Shown here one piece after another: positions 1 through 10,731 of a DNA stretch of 64,000 bases. Made by a program: the position numbers and the translations under genes. How positions within the stretch are numbered: position 1 is the first letter of the stretch; every line of letters begins with the position of its first letter. This DNA comes from Streptococcus mitis (GTDB taxonomy: Bacteria > Bacillota > Bacilli > Lactobacillales > Streptococcaceae): the NCBI RefSeq assembly GCF_003943935.1, contig NZ_RJOB01000008.1, positions 1 through 64,000 of the forward strand, in the 5' to 3' direction. The notes beneath the pieces are model-generated. The model saw only the letters and a program-made list of their open reading frames with translations. It was not told the origin of the DNA and did no database searches.

Positions 1-2274
1 AATTATGTAGATATATATGGTGAAGATGCCTTGGCACTTTATAGTAAACCTCTAAAAGTAGATAATAATGTTACTGTCGATGTTGACCCACCTGAATTTG
101 TATCTCTAGCTTCAGATAAGACAGAAGTGAGATCAGGTGAGCGAGTTAATTACACCCTAAAAGCAAAAGATAACGGCAAATTAACTACCGCTTCAATTGT
201 TTTAAAAAATGATGCAAACGGAAAAACAAAATCACTCTATGCAGATGCTCCAACTACAGATGGTACTTACTCTTTTACCTTAGAAGTTGATGAAAAACTA
301 TCTAGTGGTATATGGAGGCTAAATGAGATCACTTTACGAGATGATTCTGATAATTATGTAGATATATATGGTGAAGATGCCTTGGCACTTTATAGTAAAC
401 CATTGAAAGTAGGTGAATCAAGTTTAAATAATGTCTCAAATAATCTTCAACCAGACACAGAAGCGCCTAAATTAATTTCAATTAAGTTAAATCAGACAAG
501 CGCTACGGAACATGATGTTGTAACCTATACGGTAGATGCAAGCGATAATAGGCAATTAGATTCAGCTTACTTAACAATTCGTTCAGTGTCTTCTCCTTCT
601 AAGTATGAAATATTAACAGGTAAATTAAATAAAGAAGGTCAGTTGATTTTTAGATATCAAGTAGATGAAAATAGTTTTCCAGGTGACTGGGAGATAAGTA
701 GATTAGCTATTTATGACAAAGCAAAAAATATTTCAGAGTATAATTCTGAGAATTTACCTAAAGAATCTTCTCCGCTTTTAACTATTTCAAATAATCTTCA
801 ACCAGACACAGAAGCGCCTAAATTAATTTCAATTAAGTTAAATCAGACAAGCGCTACGGAACATGATGTTGTAACCTATACGGTAGATGCAAGCGATAAT
901 AGGCAATTAGATTCAGCTTACTTAACAATTCGTTCAGTGTCTTCTCCTTCTAAGTATGAAATATTAACAGGCAAATTAAATAAAGAAGGTCAGTTGATTT
1001 TTAGATATCAAGTAGATGAAAATAGTTTTCCAGGTGACTGGGAGATAAGTAGATTAGCTATTTATGACAAAGCAAAAAATATTTCAGAGTATAATTCTGA
1101 GAATTTACCTAAAGAATCTTCTCCGCTTTTAACTATTTCAAATAATCTTCAACCAGACACAGAAGCGCCTAAATTAATTTCAATTAAGTTAAATCAGACA
1201 AATGCTACGGAACATGATGTTGTAACTTATACAATAGATGCAAGCGATAATAGACAATTAGATTCAGCTTACTTGACAATTCGTCCAGTGTCTTCTCCTT
1301 CTAAGTATGAAATATTAACAGGCAAATTAAATAAAGAAGGTCAGTTGATTTTTAGATATCAAGTAGATGAAAATAGTTTCCCAGGTGACTGGGAGATAAG
1401 TAGATTAGCCATTTATGACAAAGCAAAAAATATTTCAGAGTATAATTCTGAGAATTTACCTAAAGAATCTTCTCCGATTCTAAGAGTAGCTAATAGAAGA
1501 GAAATTTCATCCCTAGATTCGATTAATAGTGAAAAAGAGTCAACATTATCAATTCATGGTATTAATAATGTTGAAAAGTCAAAAAATGATGCTAATATAT
1601 TACCAACAGACTCATTATCAAATAACCAGCCAATAGATGAAAATTCAACTGCTGTTAAATCTCCGGATAAGTCCGACAGTGAAAATTCAGCTACTGTTCA
1701 ATCTCCGGATAAGACTAGCAATGAAAATATAAATACTACCCAATCTCCGGATAAGACTGATAGTGAAAATTCAACTACTGTTCAATCTCCGGATAAGATT
1801 GACAGTGAAAATTCAACTGCTGTTCAATCTCCGGATAAGTCTGACAGTGAAAATTCAGCTACTGTTCAATCTCCGGATAAGTCTGACAGTGAAAATTCAG
1901 CTACTGTTCAATCTCCGGATAAGTCTGACAGTGAAAATTCAGCTACTGTTCAATCTCCGGATAAGTCTGACAGTGAAAATTCAGCTACTGTTCAATCTCC
2001 GGATAAGAATAATAGTGAAAGTATAAACATGGAATTATATGTTCAGGACGAATTACAAAATAATGGATTTAGTCCATATGGTGAAGGTAATTTGTTTGAA
2101 AATGCTAATTCTGATATGATTGAAAAAAATAATGAATTAAAGATTAATCAATATCCAAAAAGAATTGAAAGAAATTTGCCTAAAACAGGTAATAAATTAT
2201 TTTCAGTTTTATCTATACTTGGTGCTATAAGTTTGCTGTTAATTTTATTAAGAATATTAATGAAAACTTTATGA
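1..2274 (+). CDS. LPKTG-anchored repeat surface protein, 5' end outside window
   Basis: The frame is open from base 1, so only the C-terminal 757 residues are seen. The visible part starts inside one repeat family: the segment DNYVDIYGEDALALYSKPLK appears at base 1 and again near base 350. Three tandem 117-residue modules follow, each starting NNLQPDTEAPKLISIKLNQ. Then comes a spacer and nine 14-residue SPDK-type repeats rich in Ser, Asp and Glu, which look like a wall-spanning stalk. The C-terminus has LPKTG, a hydrophobic segment and a short tail ending KTL, as expected of a sortase A substrate. The 117-residue modules look like bacterial Ig-like folds, which is inference from composition. 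An adhesin role is plausible but not shown. No signal peptide can be assessed. Confidence 0.88.
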   Translation, partial: NYVDIYGEDALALYSKPLKVDNNVTVDVDPPEFVSLASDKTEVRSGERVNYTLKAKDNGKLTTASIVLKNDANGKTKSLYADAPTTDGTYSFTLEVDEKLSSGIWRLNEITLRDDSDNYVDIYGEDALALYSKPLKVGESSLNNVSNNLQPDTEAPKLISIKLNQTSATEHDVVTYTVDASDNRQLDSAYLTIRSVSSPSKYEILTGKLNKEGQLIFRYQVDENSFPGDWEISRLAIYDKAKNISEYNSENLPKESSPLLTISNNLQPDTEAPKLISIKLNQTSATEHDVVTYTVDASDNRQLDSAYLTIRSVSSPSKYEILTGKLNKEGQLIFRYQVDENSFPGDWEISRLAIYDKAKNISEYNSENLPKESSPLLTISNNLQPDTEAPKLISIKLNQTNATEHDVVTYTIDASDNRQLDSAYLTIRPVSSPSKYEILTGKLNKEGQLIFRYQVDENSFPGDWEISRLAIYDKAKNISEYNSENLPKESSPILRVANRREISSLDSINSEKESTLSIHGINNVEKSKNDANILPTDSLSNNQPIDENSTAVKSPDKSDSENSATVQSPDKTSNENINTTQSPDKTDSENSTTVQSPDKIDSENSTAVQSPDKSDSENSATVQSPDKSDSENSATVQSPDKSDSENSATVQSPDKSDSENSATVQSPDKNNSESINMELYVQDELQNNGFSPYGEGNLFENANSDMIEKNNELKINQYPKRIERNLPKTGNKLFSVLSILGAISLLLILLRILMKTL
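436..1488 (+). repeat. Three tandem 351-bp coding repeats
   Basis: The period is exactly 351 bp (117 codons), with repeat starts at 436, 787 and 1138. Copies 1 and 2 are almost identical; the only difference I noticed in the module body is one silent base (ggtaaa versus ggcaaa). Copy 3 carries several extra substitutions. This fits recent duplication or gene conversion. Confidence 0.9.
1661..2010 (+). repeat. Nine 42-bp coding repeats (SPDK repeats)
   Basis: The core ctccggataag recurs every 42 bp at 1661, 1703, 1745, 1787, 1829, 1871, 1913, 1955 and 1997. The unit encodes 14 residues of the type SPDKSDSENSATVQ. The four copies from 1829 on are nearly identical in DNA. The length is a multiple of three, so copy-number change keeps the frame. 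Confidence 0.9.
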
Positions 2275-2314
2275 AGGGTCTCTTGGAAGGCTTAATCTAA
2301 TCAGAAGCAAAAAT

Positions 2315-2346
2315 CCTGCAAGGCATAAACTTGCAGGAAATTTTTT
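2315..2346. terminator. Bidirectional terminator between surface protein and zwf
   Basis: Perfect 8-bp stem cctgcaag (2315-2322) with cttgcagg (2330-2337). A T-run follows on the plus strand and an A-run precedes it, so it can serve both convergent genes. Confidence 0.8.
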
Positions 2347-3833
2347 TATTCTAAACGACCATCTTGACGATAGGCAATATCTGGTTGCCAAGTCCATTTG
2401 GCACCGAATTTTTCAAGTAAGTCAAAGCTGGCTTGAGGTCCCATGCTTCCAGCTTTATAATCATGAAGTGGGGCACCATTTTCAGCCCAGAGCTCTTCGA
2501 TACGGTCAATCAATTTCCATGACGCACCAACTTCATCCCAGTGGCTAAAGTTAGTTGAGTTGTTATTTAAGACATCATAAATCAATTTCTCGTATGGTTC
2601 TGGAGAAGCACCAGTTGCGGTCGCGTCTGTACGATAATCAAGTGAGTTAGGAGCCAAGTTGAATTCTTCTCCTACTTGCTTCCCATTTAGGCTAAGAGAG
2701 AAGCCTTCTGTTGGTTGGATATAGATGGTCAAAATGTTTGGAGCAAGTGGTTCTCCAAAGATAGAATCCATTTGTTTAAAGACGATGTTGACATGAGTTC
2801 CTTTTTCAGTTAGACGTTTACCAGTACGGAAGAAGAAAGGAACACCACGGAAGCGATCGCTGTCTACAAAGAAGGCACCAGATGCAAAGGTTTCTGTTGT
2901 AGATTCTGGATTTACATTTGGCTCGCTACGATAAGAGATGTATTTCATGCCATCAATCTTACCTGAACGGTATTGACCACGGATAAAGTATTCTTTAAGT
3001 TCTTCATCAGTTGGGTGATAGAGGTTTTTAAAGACCTTAATCTTCTCAGCACGAATCTCGTCTTTTGTGAAGCTTGCTGGCTTGTCCATGGCAAGGAGAG
3101 AAAGCAGTTGTAGTGTATGGTTTTGTACCATGTCGCGGAGGGCACCAGATTCATCATAGTAGCCACCACGTTCTTCTACGCCTAAGCGTTCCGCAAAGGT
3201 AATTTGAACATTGTCGATAAAATCCTTGTTCCAAACGTTTTCAAAAATTAAGTTTGCAAAGCGAACTGCAAAGATACTTTGGATCATTTCCTTACCAAGA
3301 TAATGGTCAATACGGAAAATTTGTTCTTCGTCAAATGTTGCTAGGAGCTCGTCATTTAACTTGCTTGCGCTTGCGTAATCTGTACCAAATGGTTTTTCAA
3401 CGATTAAACGCTCAAAACCTTTACCATCTACAATTTTTTCAGACTTAAGGTGTTTGGCAATAGTTCCAAAGAACTGAGGTGCCATAGACAAGAAGAAGAG
3501 CTTGTTGTCTTCAGCTTGGTACTTATCATTGAGTTCAGCCTGCAATTGACGTAAAGCAATATAGTGCTCTGTATCATTGACATCATGACTTTGATAGTAG
3601 AAGTGGCTAGCGAACTCTTGAGCCTGTTCGGTACTATCTGCCAAATCAAGGATAGATTCGACAACAACAGATTCAAAATATTCCTTGCTCCAAGGACGAC
3701 GGGCAGTTCCAATAACTGCAAAGTGCTCGGAAAGATTGCCGGATTTATATAGTCTAAAAAGGGAAGGGTAGAGCTTGCGTTTAGCCAGGTCTCCACTCGC
3801 ACCGAAAATTGTAACAATAACCTTAGATGACAT
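2346..3833 (-). CDS. zwf: Glucose-6-phosphate 1-dehydrogenase
   Basis: Oxidises glucose 6-phosphate to 6-phosphogluconolactone with NADP+, the entry step of the oxidative pentose phosphate pathway in the cytosol. The N-terminal dinucleotide fold shows FGASGDLAKRKLYPSLF at residues 10-26, including the GASGDLA fingerprint. The substrate-binding/active-site motif RIDHYLGKE lies near residue 177, with the catalytic base expected in the C-terminal domain. The 495-residue length is normal for the family. It converges on the surface-protein gene and is followed upstream by glnPQ on the same strand, but a terminator at 3954-3979 separates them. Nothing looks damaged. Confidence 0.97.
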   Translation of the reverse strand: MSSKVIVTIFGASGDLAKRKLYPSLFRLYKSGNLSEHFAVIGTARRPWSKEYFESVVVESILDLADSTEQAQEFASHFYYQSHDVNDTEHYIALRQLQAELNDKYQAEDNKLFFLSMAPQFFGTIAKHLKSEKIVDGKGFERLIVEKPFGTDYASASKLNDELLATFDEEQIFRIDHYLGKEMIQSIFAVRFANLIFENVWNKDFIDNVQITFAERLGVEERGGYYDESGALRDMVQNHTLQLLSLLAMDKPASFTKDEIRAEKIKVFKNLYHPTDEELKEYFIRGQYRSGKIDGMKYISYRSEPNVNPESTTETFASGAFFVDSDRFRGVPFFFRTGKRLTEKGTHVNIVFKQMDSIFGEPLAPNILTIYIQPTEGFSLSLNGKQVGEEFNLAPNSLDYRTDATATGASPEPYEKLIYDVLNNNSTNFSHWDEVGASWKLIDRIEELWAENGAPLHDYKAGSMGPQASFDLLEKFGAKWTWQPDIAYRQDGRLE

Positions 3834-3953
3834 CTAGCTACCTAATTTCTATTTTTATTCCTAGTCTTGCTAGGTATGAGGAAACCTCATTTCATAAACT
3901 TAATTCTAACATAATTTTCCGAAAAATCAAAAAATCCAATACGAGATAGAAAA

Positions 3954-3980
3954 AAACTGTAAGGAAATCCTTACAGTTTA
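3954..3980 (-). terminator. glnPQ terminator
   Basis: AAACTGTAAGGA pairs with TCCTTACAGTTT around a two-base gap, followed by a T-run on the minus strand. It lies directly after the glnQ stop. Confidence 0.8.
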
Positions 3981-3983
3981 AGT

Positions 3984-4724
3984 TTAGACGTTTAAGACCT
4001 TGTCCAAGAAATCTTTCAGACGTGGGTGTTGTGGGTTGTCAAAGATTTGATCAGGTGTTCCGTCTTCAAGGAATTCACCATCAGCAGTAAAAATAACGCG
4101 GTTGGCAACCTGACGAGCAAATCCCATCTCATGGGTTACGATAATCATGGTCATACCTTGTTCAGCCAATTCCTTCATAACGTTTAGTACGTCTCCGACC
4201 ATCTCAGGGTCAAGGGCAGAAGTTGGTTCATCAAAGAGCATGATGTCTGGATTCATTGCTAGTCCACGAGCGATGGCCACGCGTTGTTTTTGACCACCTG
4301 ATAGGCTATCTGGGTTAGCATTAGCTTTATCTGCTAGCCCAACCTTGTCAAGCAACTCCATTCCCAACTTCTCAGCTTCTTCCTTAGTCATCAACTTGTG
4401 CTCAATAGGAGCAAAGGTAATGTTGTCCAATACAGACATATGAGGGAAGAGATTGAAGTGTTGGAACACCATTCCGATATTTTCACGGACGTGGTCAACG
4501 TTGGTAGTTTTTTCAGTTAAGTCATAGCCGTTCACAGTGATGTGACCGCTAGTAACTTCTTCTAGAAGATTGAGGCTACGGAGGAAGGTCGACTTACCAG
4601 AACCTGAAGGACCGATGATACAAACAACATCTCCTTCATAGAACTTAGTTGTAATTCCTTTTAGGACCTTATTTTTTCCATATTGCTTATGTAAGTCATT
4701 TACATCAATTTTTAGTTTTGCCAT
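3984..4724 (-). CDS. glnQ: Amino-acid ABC transporter ATPase (glutamine/polar amino acid)
   Basis: Cytosolic ATPase that powers the GlnP permease encoded just upstream. It has Walker [10 protein letters not shown] near residue 38, the signature [17 protein letters not shown], Walker [14 protein letters not shown] and the switch histidine in IVTHEMGFA. The 246-residue length is typical of polar-amino-acid ATPases. The start codon overlaps the glnP stop by one base (TAATG), so translation is probably coupled. The symbol follows the fused GlnPQ system of streptococci and lactococci; the exact substrates (glutamine, glutamate, asparagine) are inferred. Confidence 0.93.
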   Translation of the reverse strand: MAKLKIDVNDLHKQYGKNKVLKGITTKFYEGDVVCIIGPSGSGKSTFLRSLNLLEEVTSGHITVNGYDLTEKTTNVDHVRENIGMVFQHFNLFPHMSVLDNITFAPIEHKLMTKEEAEKLGMELLDKVGLADKANANPDSLSGGQKQRVAIARGLAMNPDIMLFDEPTSALDPEMVGDVLNVMKELAEQGMTMIIVTHEMGFARQVANRVIFTADGEFLEDGTPDQIFDNPQHPRLKDFLDKVLNV

Positions 4725-6889
4725 TAACGAATCCTCTTTTCTAAGCGTTTCGCTAGTCTAGTCAAAAGTGTGATAATTACAAGATAGAAGATAGCAAGGA
4801 TTGCATACATCTTGAAACTTTGGTAGTTACGGGCAATGATAATCTTACCAGTTTGGAAGAGTTCAACCAAACCGATAGCAGATACGATGGTTGTATCTTT
4901 AAGAGCGATAACGAATTGGTTAACAAAGTTTGGCAACATCAATTTAGTTGCTTGTGGCAAGATAATCTTACGCATGGTTTTTCCATAAGAGATACCTAAG
5001 CTTCGGCTGGCTTCCATTTGACCAACTGGAACGGCTTGAATACCACCACGAACGATCTCAGCGATATAAGCGGCTGCATTGAGCGAAAGGGCAATGGTAC
5101 CAGCTACAAAGTCGTTAATTGGACTTTGTTGGCCTGTAATAGACTCGATGAAGTTTGGAATTCCCCAGAAGATGAAGGCTGCAAGAATCATCAATGGAAT
5201 ACCACGGATAACGTCAACGAAAATCTCAGAGATCACACGAAGAGATTTGTAGGGGCTAACGCTAAACATACCGAAGATAATCCCGATAACAATGGCAATA
5301 GCAAATGAGATAAGAGCTAGAGCAAGAGTGATACCAAGCCCGCTAAGGAGTTGTTTGTAGTTGTTTTGAAGCAAGCCCCAGATAGTTGTCTCATCAACAG
5401 TGCTTGTTGAGACAGATGAAGATTCGCTAGCTAGGTATTTATCAAGAATCTTTTGGAATTCTCCGTTTGATTTAAGGTTTGCAAGTCCGTTGTTGAACAT
5501 TTCAATCAATTCAGGATTTGCTCCTTTTTTAACGGCAAAGGCTGTTTCACCGATTGGAGTTCCAGCGATTGGTGTTTTCAATTTTTGTCCTTGGCTGATA
5601 GAATATTTGAGAACAGGCTCATCATCCATAACGGCATCGATGGCACCAGTGTTTAAACTGTCATACATTGATGAACCATCAGCGAAGGTTTTGATTTTGT
5701 AACCGTATTTGCTTTGGTTTTCAGTTAGGAAGGTTTGAGAAGCAGTTCCGTTTTTAACACCGACTGTCTTTCCTTTCAAATCTTCATAAGAAGCAATGGT
5801 ACTTGATTCTTTGACACCAAGGATAGTATTGGCAGTGTAGTAGGATTCTGAGAAGTCAAAAGTTGCCTTACGAGCATCTGTAACAGACATACCAGCAATG
5901 ATACCATCAGCTTGTCCAGCTTGAACAGCACTGATAGCTGCGTCGAAACCAGGATTGGTAATTTCAATTTCAAAACCTTGGTCTTTAGCGATGGCCTTAA
6001 TCAAGTCCATATCAATACCAGTAAATTGGTTACTTGAGTTTTGGAAAACAAAAGGTGCAAAAGAAGAATCACTGGCAATGATATATTTAGCTTTAACAGG
6101 AATGGCTTTTAATCCCGCTAGAGTAGTTGTAGTTGGCACTGTTGAAGATGATAAAGCAGTCCATTTCTTGATGATTTTATCAAGACTACCATCTTTTTTC
6201 ATTTCAGCCAAGGCTTGGTTAAATTCAGTAACCAGGTGCTCGTATTTACTTCCTTTTTTCACACCGAAAGCAAAACTTCCTACAGCTTCCCCATCCATTT
6301 CAATATGGAGATCTTGACCTTGATTAATCGCATACTCGATAACTGGTTTGTCATCCATCATAGCATCGATGGCACCAGCAGCCAAGCTGTTGTTCATCAA
6401 ATCACCAGTGTCAAATGTTTTAATAGTAAAGCCGTATTTATCCTTGATACTTTCAAGAAAACGTTGAGCGGCAGTTCCGTTTTTAACACCAACAGTTTTA
6501 CCTTTTAATTGGTCATACTGACTAATCTTATGTGACTTTGTAGTTGCAATGACAACTTTTGTATCATAGTAAGTATCAGACATGGTGAAAACTTTTTCAC
6601 GTTCTGCAGTCTTTGTCATCCCTGCCATGATAGCGTCAGCTTGACCAGCTTGAACCGCATTGACCGCTGCGTCAAATCCAGGATAGGTCATCTGAATGTT
6701 CCATCCTTTAATCTCAGCGACTTTGTTAATAATGTCAACATCGATACCTTTATAAGTTTGATCTGAATCTTTAAACTCAAAAGGTGCATAGGCGGTATCA
6801 GAAACAATCTTAATCGTCTCAGCTTTTGCAATACCTAATGAGAAAATTGGGAATAAAATTAGCAAAAATGCTAGAAATTTTTTCTTCAT
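4724..6889 (-). CDS. glnP: Glutamine ABC transporter with two fused binding domains and permease
   Basis: Membrane subunit of the uptake system powered by GlnQ. The order is: signal-like hydrophobic N-terminus (residues 1-23), first solute-binding domain (about 25-250, starting [15 protein letters not shown]), second solute-binding domain (about 267-490, starting [15 protein letters not shown]), then a permease domain of about 210 residues with several membrane helices. The EAA loop reads [17 protein letters not shown]. The binding domains end up outside the membrane, covalently tethered. The 721-residue length matches the double-domain GlnP type. It forms a two-gene operon with glnQ and is transcribed divergently from the CPBP gene. 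Confidence 0.94.
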   Translation of the reverse strand: MKKKFLAFLLILFPIFSLGIAKAETIKIVSDTAYAPFEFKDSDQTYKGIDVDIINKVAEIKGWNIQMTYPGFDAAVNAVQAGQADAIMAGMTKTAEREKVFTMSDTYYDTKVVIATTKSHKISQYDQLKGKTVGVKNGTAAQRFLESIKDKYGFTIKTFDTGDLMNNSLAAGAIDAMMDDKPVIEYAINQGQDLHIEMDGEAVGSFAFGVKKGSKYEHLVTEFNQALAEMKKDGSLDKIIKKWTALSSSTVPTTTTLAGLKAIPVKAKYIIASDSSFAPFVFQNSSNQFTGIDMDLIKAIAKDQGFEIEITNPGFDAAISAVQAGQADGIIAGMSVTDARKATFDFSESYYTANTILGVKESSTIASYEDLKGKTVGVKNGTASQTFLTENQSKYGYKIKTFADGSSMYDSLNTGAIDAVMDDEPVLKYSISQGQKLKTPIAGTPIGETAFAVKKGANPELIEMFNNGLANLKSNGEFQKILDKYLASESSSVSTSTVDETTIWGLLQNNYKQLLSGLGITLALALISFAIAIVIGIIFGMFSVSPYKSLRVISEIFVDVIRGIPLMILAAFIFWGIPNFIESITGQQSPINDFVAGTIALSLNAAAYIAEIVRGGIQAVPVGQMEASRSLGISYGKTMRKIILPQATKLMLPNFVNQFVIALKDTTIVSAIGLVELFQTGKIIIARNYQSFKMYAILAIFYLVIITLLTRLAKRLEKRIR

Positions 6890-7000
6890 TTTTAGTCTCC
6901 TTTTCCGAATATTTTCCCATTATATCAGAAAAATTAAAAAAATGCAAATCTAGGGACTTTTATGTTAGAAGATATAACATAAAAACCCTTTATTTCTTTC

Positions 7001-7028
7001 TTGAACTGCTACCACAAAGTGCTATAAT
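7001..7028 (+). promoter_or_regulatory. Promoter of the CPBP protease gene
   Basis: TTGAAC at 7001-7006 and TATAAT at 7023-7028 with a 16-bp spacer, 35 bp before the start codon. A small inverted repeat (tatgtta/taacata, 6961-6981) lies upstream in the divergent region toward glnP. Confidence 0.7.
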
Positions 7029-7062
7029 AATAGTATAAAATAGAATAAAAGAGGATAGGGAT

Positions 7063-8016
7063 ATGAAGGATAAAAGAATATTTAAAGACTTCCAAGCTTC
7101 AAAAATGAGATTAAACATTTACACAAGTCCCTTGTTAGCCTTTGTTTTTGTCTTTATAGGAGAGTTTGTTGCATATACTTTTTATGGTATTAGCTTGTTA
7201 GCTCTCATCGGACTTGCTAGAAATTTTGGAGAGGCTGGTCAAAATCTTGCAAGCTACTTCCAAAACTTGCTGGCGAGCTTGACGGATAAAACAAGTGACT
7301 TTCGTTTAATTTTAGAATTGCTGTCTTTTGGTTTTATTCTTAACACTGTGTTTAGATGGGCAAGAAAAGTTGAGAAAAGACCTATTCGAACTTTAGGATT
7401 TTATAGAGAGAATTGCCTCAGCAATCTTCTGAAAGGATTTGGTCTGGGTCTGGCACTTTTTCTTCTGACCTTGCTAGGTTTAATAGCTTTGGGGCAATAT
7501 CGTTTTGAGTCTATTCACTTGAATCCTTACTCGCTTGTCTTTGTCATTTTTACCATTCCATTTTGGATTTTACAGGGGACAACAGAAGAAGTGGTGGCCC
7601 GTACTTGGCTCCTACCTCAATTGGCCTCAAGAACCAATCTAAAACTTGCTGTTCTTATATCTAGCCTATTCTTTACCCTGCTTCATATGGGCAATTCGGG
7701 TCTCACACCTCTATCTCTAGTGAATCTTTTTTTATTCGGAGTTGCCATGTCACTTTACCTTCTCAAAACCGATACAGTTTGGGGTGTAGCAGGTATTCAT
7801 GGCGCCTGGAATTTTGCTCAAGGAAATCTATTTGGGATTTTAGTTAGTGGTCAACCGTCAGGAACGTCTTTGATGACCTTTTCACCACAAGGTGATCAGA
7901 GCTGGCTATCAGGTGGCTCTTTTGGGCTCGAAGGATCTATCATGACAAGTCTAGTCTTGCTACTGCTGATTGCCTATCTCGCTTATCAATTGAAGAAAGA
8001 AAATGAAAGGATGTGA
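7063..8016 (+). CDS. CPBP family intramembrane metalloprotease
   Basis: Polytopic membrane protein of 317 residues with an Abi/CAAX-protease-like core. The hallmark motif TTEEVVAR sits at about residues 173-180 (EExxxR), followed by FTLLHMG and HGAWNF, which supply the expected histidines and asparagine. Family members include prenyl-protein proteases and bacteriocin self-immunity proteins; the substrate here is unknown. It has its own promoter and ends in a hairpin overlapping the stop codon. It is divergent from glnP and followed by uvrB on the same strand. Confidence 0.85.
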   Translation: MKDKRIFKDFQASKMRLNIYTSPLLAFVFVFIGEFVAYTFYGISLLALIGLARNFGEAGQNLASYFQNLLASLTDKTSDFRLILELLSFGFILNTVFRWARKVEKRPIRTLGFYRENCLSNLLKGFGLGLALFLLTLLGLIALGQYRFESIHLNPYSLVFVIFTIPFWILQGTTEEVVARTWLLPQLASRTNLKLAVLISSLFFTLLHMGNSGLTPLSLVNLFLFGVAMSLYLLKTDTVWGVAGIHGAWNFAQGNLFGILVSGQPSGTSLMTFSPQGDQSWLSGGSFGLEGSIMTSLVLLLLIAYLAYQLKKENERM

Positions 8017-8034
8017 CTTCGGTCCGTCCTTTTC
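8006..8034 (+). terminator. Terminator with TTCG loop overlapping the CPBP stop codon
   Basis: aaagga and tcctttt arms with an inner gac-ttcg-gtc hairpin, followed by tttc. The stop TGA (8014-8016) lies inside the stem. Confidence 0.55.
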
Positions 8035-8092
8035 TTCGTGAAAATGCTACAAGTATGCTAAAATAGGAATAGCACATGGAGAGAGGATTCTT

Positions 8093-10081
8093 ATGATCAA
8101 TCGTATTACAGATAATCAATTTAAACTAGTATCAAAATATCAACCATCAGGAGATCAACCCCAAGCTATCGAGCAGTTGGTTGATAACATTGAGGGTGGG
8201 GAAAAAGCTCAGATTCTGATGGGGGCGACCGGAACAGGGAAGACCTATACCATGAGTCAGGTCATTTCCAAAGTCAATAAACCAACTCTGGTCATCGCCC
8301 ACAATAAGACTCTGGCAGGACAGCTCTATGGGGAGTTTAAGGAATTTTTCCCTGAAAATGCAGTTGAGTACTTTGTGTCTTACTATGATTATTACCAACC
8401 TGAGGCCTATGTCCCTTCTAGTGATACCTACATTGAGAAGGATAGTTCTGTCAATGACGAGATTGACAAACTTCGTCACTCAGCGACTTCGGCCCTTTTG
8501 GAGCGCAATGATGTTATTGTCGTGGCCTCAGTCTCTTGTATCTATGGTTTGGGTTCGCCCAAGGAATACGCTGATAGTGTCGTTAGTCTCCGTCCAGGTC
8601 TTGAAATTTCTCGTGATAAACTCTTGAATGACTTAGTTGACATCCAGTTTGAGCGAAATGATATTGATTTCCAACGGGGAAGATTTCGTGTGCGTGGGGA
8701 TGTGGTAGAGATTTTCCCAGCCTCCCGTGATGAACACGCCTTTCGAGTAGAATTTTTTGGAGACGAAATTGACCGTATTCGTGAGGTTGAGGCTCTGACT
8801 GGTCAGGTATTGGGAGAAGTGGATCATTTGGCGATTTTCCCTGCGACACACTTTGTGACCAATGATGATCACATGGAAGTTGCTATTGCTAAGATTCAGA
8901 CTGAGTTGGAAGAGCAGTTAGCTGTCTTTGAAAAGGAAGGTAAACTGCTTGAAGCCCAGCGTTTGAAACAGCGGACAGAGTATGATATTGAGATGTTGCG
9001 TGAGATGGGCTATACTAACGGGGTTGAGAACTATTCACGTCACATGGATGGACGTAGTGAAGGTGAGCCTCCTTATACGCTTCTCAACTTCTTCCCAGAT
9101 GATTTTTTGATTATGATTGACGAGAGTCACATGACCATGGGACAAATCAAGGGCATGTACAATGGAGACCGCTCTCGTAAGGAAATGTTAGTAAATTATG
9201 GTTTCCGTTTGCCGTCTGCCTTGGACAATCGTCCCTTACGTCGTGAGGAATTTGAAAGTCATGTGCACCAGATTGTTTACGTTTCAGCGACACCTGGTGA
9301 CTATGAAAATGAACAGACCGAGACAGTGATTGAGCAAATCATTCGTCCAACGGGACTTTTGGATCCAGAGGTGGAAGTCCGTCCGACAATGGGACAGATT
9401 GATGACCTCTTAGGTGAAATCAATGCCCGTGTTGAGAAGAATGAGCGTACCTTTATCACAACCTTGACTAAGAAAATGGCAGAGGACTTGACCGACTACT
9501 TCAAGGAAATGGGCATCAAGGTTAAGTACATGCACTCGGATATTAAGACCTTGGAACGGACGGAGATTATCCGTGACCTGCGCTTGGGTGTCTTTGATGT
9601 CTTGGTCGGAATCAATCTCCTCCGTGAAGGAATTGACGTACCTGAAGTGAGTCTCGTAGCCATTCTTGATGCTGACAAGGAAGGGTTCCTTCGTAACGAG
9701 CGTGGTCTCATCCAGACCATTGGACGTGCTGCCCGTAACAGTGAAGGCCATGTCATCATGTATGCGGACACGGTTACCCAGTCTATGCAACGTGCTATCG
9801 ATGAAACTGCTCGCCGTCGCAAAATCCAGATGGCCTATAATGAAGAACATGGTATCGTTCCACAAACAATTAAGAAAGAAATTCGCGACCTGATCGCTGT
9901 GACTAAGGCAGTTGCTAAGGAAGAGGACAAGGAAGTTGACATCAATAGCCTTAACAAACAAGAGCGCAAAGAACTGGTCAAGAAACTAGAAAAACAAATG
10001 CAAGAAGCCGTTGAAGTGCTTGACTTTGAACTAGCAGCACAGATACGTGATATGATGATGGAAGTGAAGGCGTTGGATTAG
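8093..10081 (+). CDS. uvrB: Excinuclease ABC subunit B
   Basis: Helicase-like damage-verification subunit of nucleotide excision repair, acting with UvrA and UvrC. Walker [11 protein letters not shown] is near residue 45. The damage-probing beta-hairpin region has [14 protein letters not shown]. The DESH box is [18 protein letters not shown], and helicase motif VI is QTIGRAARN. The C-terminal UVR motif ([20 protein letters not shown]) contacts UvrC. The length of 662 is standard. The start has a good ribosome site (agaggattctt). A small oxidoreductase gene follows 9 bp after the stop. Confidence 0.97.
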   Translation: MINRITDNQFKLVSKYQPSGDQPQAIEQLVDNIEGGEKAQILMGATGTGKTYTMSQVISKVNKPTLVIAHNKTLAGQLYGEFKEFFPENAVEYFVSYYDYYQPEAYVPSSDTYIEKDSSVNDEIDKLRHSATSALLERNDVIVVASVSCIYGLGSPKEYADSVVSLRPGLEISRDKLLNDLVDIQFERNDIDFQRGRFRVRGDVVEIFPASRDEHAFRVEFFGDEIDRIREVEALTGQVLGEVDHLAIFPATHFVTNDDHMEVAIAKIQTELEEQLAVFEKEGKLLEAQRLKQRTEYDIEMLREMGYTNGVENYSRHMDGRSEGEPPYTLLNFFPDDFLIMIDESHMTMGQIKGMYNGDRSRKEMLVNYGFRLPSALDNRPLRREEFESHVHQIVYVSATPGDYENEQTETVIEQIIRPTGLLDPEVEVRPTMGQIDDLLGEINARVEKNERTFITTLTKKMAEDLTDYFKEMGIKVKYMHSDIKTLERTEIIRDLRLGVFDVLVGINLLREGIDVPEVSLVAILDADKEGFLRNERGLIQTIGRAARNSEGHVIMYADTVTQSMQRAIDETARRRKIQMAYNEEHGIVPQTIKKEIRDLIAVTKAVAKEEDKEVDINSLNKQERKELVKKLEKQMQEAVEVLDFELAAQIRDMMMEVKALD

Positions 10082-10090
10082 GGGAATTTT

Positions 10091-10717
10091 ATGAATATTT
10101 TAGTTATCAATGGACATCCTGATAAAGAAAGTTACTGCCAAGCAATTTTTCAAACGATTGTAGAAAATATAGACTCAAAGAGACATGAACTTGAAATGAT
10201 TAATCTTAATGAGGAAGAGTTTGATCCTGTTTTACGTTATGGTTATCGACAAAGAATGGAGGACGATCCGTTTATTCTACACTCTCAAGAATTAATCCAG
10301 TGGGCAGATCATTTCATTTTTGTTTATCCTATTTGGTGGAGTAGCATGCCTAGTCTATTGAAGGGGTGGATTGATCGTGTTTTTACGCCAGGCATTGCAT
10401 ACTCCGCAAATAATCGAGGAAGCTTTATTTTGAACTACTTGAGAGGGAAACAGTTCAAAAAGTTACTAAAAGGAAAAACAGCTAGTATCTATGCAACATC
10501 TATGGCACCAACTTGGTGGTACAAAGTATTTTCAGGTTCTATTAACATTCCAGACAGTTATGGAATATCAGTATTAAAGAATGCTGTATTGAATCATTGT
10601 GGCATAAAAACAAAGAGGGTTTCAATCTTAGGAGAGTTAGGCCGTGAAGTAAATACAAGTTCAACAAGACAAAAATTTCTACACAAAGTAGCAAAGGAAG
10701 TCAGGGCGTTGGATTAA
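10091..10717 (+). CDS. Flavodoxin-fold NAD(P)H oxidoreductase
   Basis: 208-residue flavoprotein of the NAD(P)H:quinone oxidoreductase / YwrO-MdaB type. The N-terminal NILVINGHPDKESYCQAI is the FMN phosphate-binding strand-loop. FVYPIWWSSMPSLLKGWIDR is the second flavin-contact region typical of Flavodoxin_2 proteins. It probably performs two-electron reduction of quinones or similar compounds; the natural substrate is unknown. It starts 9 bp after uvrB and is followed 14 bp later by a GNAT gene, so the three are probably co-transcribed. Confidence 0.82.
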   Translation: MNILVINGHPDKESYCQAIFQTIVENIDSKRHELEMINLNEEEFDPVLRYGYRQRMEDDPFILHSQELIQWADHFIFVYPIWWSSMPSLLKGWIDRVFTPGIAYSANNRGSFILNYLRGKQFKKLLKGKTASIYATSMAPTWWYKVFSGSINIPDSYGISVLKNAVLNHCGIKTKRVSILGELGREVNTSSTRQKFLHKVAKEVRALD

Positions 10718-10731
10718 GGAGAAGAAAATAA

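Noticed and set aside
1661-2010. Possible CRISPR array
   Set aside because: The units are contiguous 42-bp coding repeats in frame with the LPKTG protein; there are no spacers.
1763-2026. 87-residue frame across the SPDK repeats
   Set aside because: It is an alternate frame of a 42-bp repeat. A repeat length divisible by three keeps any stop-free shifted frame open, so this is a by-product.
9410-9961. 183-residue minus-strand frame inside uvrB
   Set aside because: It is opposite an intact uvrB with all its motifs, has no ribosome site and no recognisable content.
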